In this document: positions 5,206 to 6,504 of the stretch, piece by piece | Position numbering within the stretch: position 1 is the first letter of the stretch | How the letters are laid out: the number at the start of each line of letters is the position of its first letter | Assembly (NCBI GenBank): GCA_021797415.1 | Contig: JAJZZT010000158.1 | Coordinates: 1 to 6,504, forward strand | Source of the DNA: Bacillota bacterium | Lineage (GTDB): Bacteria; Bacillota; Bacilli; Alicyclobacillales; SLC66 | Direction: 5' to 3' | DNA: 6,504 nucleotides | Program-made: the position numbers and the translations under genes | The notes under the pieces: generated by a model | What the model was told of the DNA's origin: nothing | Database searches by the model: none | Seen by the model: the letters and a program-made list of their open reading frames with translations, nothing else

Positions 5206-6485
5206 GGGCGCGGTCCGCCGATCAGGAGCACGCGACGCAGGGAGACCATCAGGATGACGGTGGCCGCCGCGCACAGAATGCCGAACGCACCGGCCAGGAT
5301 GGCCGTAAGCGCCGTGGGAAGACTGCGGATGACGATGACGGGGAGACCACAGGCGACACCGGTCAGGTAGAACCTCTCGGCCGCCGCAATCCACCGCTCT
5401 GGGACCATGTCGTCCAAAGCCGGCGCGGTTTTTCGCTCGGGACGATGGCTGAAGCGGTACTCGAACCACAGAAATGGAACGATCTTTTGTACATAGGAGA
5501 ACGCGAGCGGCAACAGGCCGCAGAACAGAAGGAGATACCCGGCCAAAAACGCGAGCCCGCGCCAGTTCAGAGCGATCGACGCCAGGGAGAGAACGGAGGC
5601 CAGCAGGATGACGGCAAGCGCGAACAGCGCGGAGCGCATTGGCTTGACGAGCGTTTTTCGCTTGCGGGCGCCGAGGATGCGCCAGGCGTCGACCGTAAAG
5701 GAGACCAGTCCGGCAAGGGCGGCGAGGCATCCCGCCAGCGTGAGCGCGTACATCGGTTGAGGCAAGCCGTTGCGCCAGGCGAAGATGGCGGGCAAGTGGG
5801 AAAAAAGCAGGATGGCGAGACCGCCAAACCACCATGCGGCCGTCTTGGCCGCCGATATCTTATAACCGTGCGATAACGAGAACATCGGGATGAACTTGTA
5901 GGAAATGATCATCACCAGGCCGGTCCAGAAACCGAGCGCCCCGGCGGCAATGTGGGTCAGCAACAGGGCGGGTGTCTCCGTTTCCGGTGAAAACGCCTGC
6001 CAGAGACCCGCCGCCGCAACCCAGACGAAAAAGGCGCCCGGCAGCCAGAGCAGGCGATGAACGTGCGTCTTGTTGCGGGCGAGGCGATAGCTTCGCGCAA
6101 GGAATGCGCCATAGGCGGCCAGGCCGGCCACGAGCAGGGAACCGCCCACGCCGACAAGGCGCCAGTCCCCGGCCACAAAGCCGCCGACCATGAGAATGAC
6201 CGCGACGGCGTGGGCCGGGAGATGCCACAGTGCGACATGGCGCGGCAACGGCGGAGCCTGAAAGGCGATGCTCACCACTTGGTAAAGAACTCCCGCCGCG
6301 ATGGTCAGCAGTCCGCCGAGCACCAGCGTGTGAATGGCGGCGAGCGATTCCGGCGTTCCGGCGCTCGCCGCCCCCCATGTAGGCAGGCAAAACGCGCTGA
6401 TGGCAAAGCCGAGAACACAGGCGGACAGACCGGCAAAGAGGTACCATACTGTCGGGCTCAATCTCTTTTTGGCGCTTTGATTCAT
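5196..6485 (-). CDS. Polytopic membrane protein resembling heme-copper oxidase subunit I
   Basis: This 429-residue protein is strongly hydrophobic, with about 12 predicted membrane spans (roughly 13-35, 50-76, 87-106, 110-130, 145-164, 174-200, 217-238, 245-266, 285-304, 311-331, 375-391, 395-416). Features include IHTLVLGGLL with His52 in span 2 followed by GVLYQ; His88 and His92; THIAAGALGFW with His178; and KFIPMFSLSHGY (197-208) with His206. The span count and intramembrane His/Gly pattern recall NorB/cbb3-type heme-copper oxidase subunit I and its non-catalytic relatives. The paired HxH expected late in true subunit I (span 10) is absent, so oxidase activity is doubtful. A heme-binding or redox-linked role is only a guess. 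The start at ATG 6485 has AAAGGAG 10 bases upstream. The promoter lies outside the window. It has no evident link to the sugar genes. Confidence 0.75.
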   Translation of the reverse strand: MNQSAKKRLSPTVWYLFAGLSACVLGFAISAFCLPTWGAASAGTPESLAAIHTLVLGGLLTIAAGVLYQVVSIAFQAPPLPRHVALWHLPAHAVAVILMVGGFVAGDWRLVGVGGSLLVAGLAAYGAFLARSYRLARNKTHVHRLLWLPGAFFVWVAAAGLWQAFSPETETPALLLTHIAAGALGFWTGLVMIISYKFIPMFSLSHGYKISAAKTAAWWFGGLAILLFSHLPAIFAWRNGLPQPMYALTLAGCLAALAGLVSFTVDAWRILGARKRKTLVKPMRSALFALAVILLASVLSLASIALNWRGLAFLAGYLLLFCGLLPLAFSYVQKIVPFLWFEYRFSHRPERKTAPALDDMVPERWIAAAERFYLTGVACGLPVIVIRSLPTALTAILAGAFGILCAAATVILMVSLRRVLLIGGPRPTE

Positions 6486-6495
6486 GGAGATGAAA

Positions 6496-6502
6496 CTCCT
6501 TT
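6496..6502 (-). promoter_or_regulatory. Ribosome binding site of the membrane-protein gene
   Basis: Read on the minus strand, AAAGGAG ends 10 bases before the ATG at 6485-6483. This is a strong Shine-Dalgarno match and supports that start. Confidence 0.6.
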
Positions 6503-6504
6503 CG

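Noticed and set aside
1..6504. tRNA, rRNA, CRISPR array, insertion sequence or phage genes
   Set aside because: I saw no cloverleaf, rRNA-like segment, regular spaced repeats, transposase or integrase motifs on either strand.

Overview
The window is GC-rich and tightly packed. It reads as part of a bacterial carbohydrate-utilisation locus next to an unrelated membrane-protein gene. Strong AGGGGG/AGGAG-type ribosome sites, GTG and apparent CTG start codons, and the types of homologue present suggest a high-GC Bacillota (an Alicyclobacillaceae-like organism would fit). That assignment is an inference; no rRNA or other phylogenetic marker is present.

Layout, left to right. Positions 1-138 hold the C-terminal end of a GH125-type exo-alpha-mannosidase (Mug157/DUF1237 family). 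A gap of about 200 bases follows, with a plausible sigma-A promoter. Next are four co-directional plus-strand genes: an M24-peptidase-fold protein that has lost most of the metal ligands (341-1435); an L-fucose/L-arabinose isomerase family protein (1451-2800); a PFK-A family phosphofructokinase (best start is CTG at 3029, end 4207); and a TIM-barrel sugar isomerase/epimerase of the D-tagatose 3-epimerase type (4327-5097). A perfect 19-bp inverted repeat (5162-5205) closes the plus-strand run. It overlaps the stop codon of a convergent minus-strand gene (5196-6485) for a protein of about 12 transmembrane segments, distantly like heme-copper oxidase subunit I.

The plus-strand genes make a coherent sugar pathway on paper. 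The mannosidase would release a monosaccharide, the isomerase would interconvert aldose and ketose, the epimerase could change the configuration at C3 of a ketose, and the PFK-like enzyme would phosphorylate a ketose phosphate. The true substrate cannot be read from the sequence, and no transporter, regulator or aldolase lies in the window.

The least expected parts are: the 228-base gap before the PFK gene, which holds several inverted repeats (one of 12 perfect base pairs) and a direct repeat, ahead of a gene whose only family-consistent start is CTG; the unusual GGNG/PKTIDND active-site combination in the PFK; the degenerate M24 protein; and the perfect hairpin without a T-tract between convergent genes.
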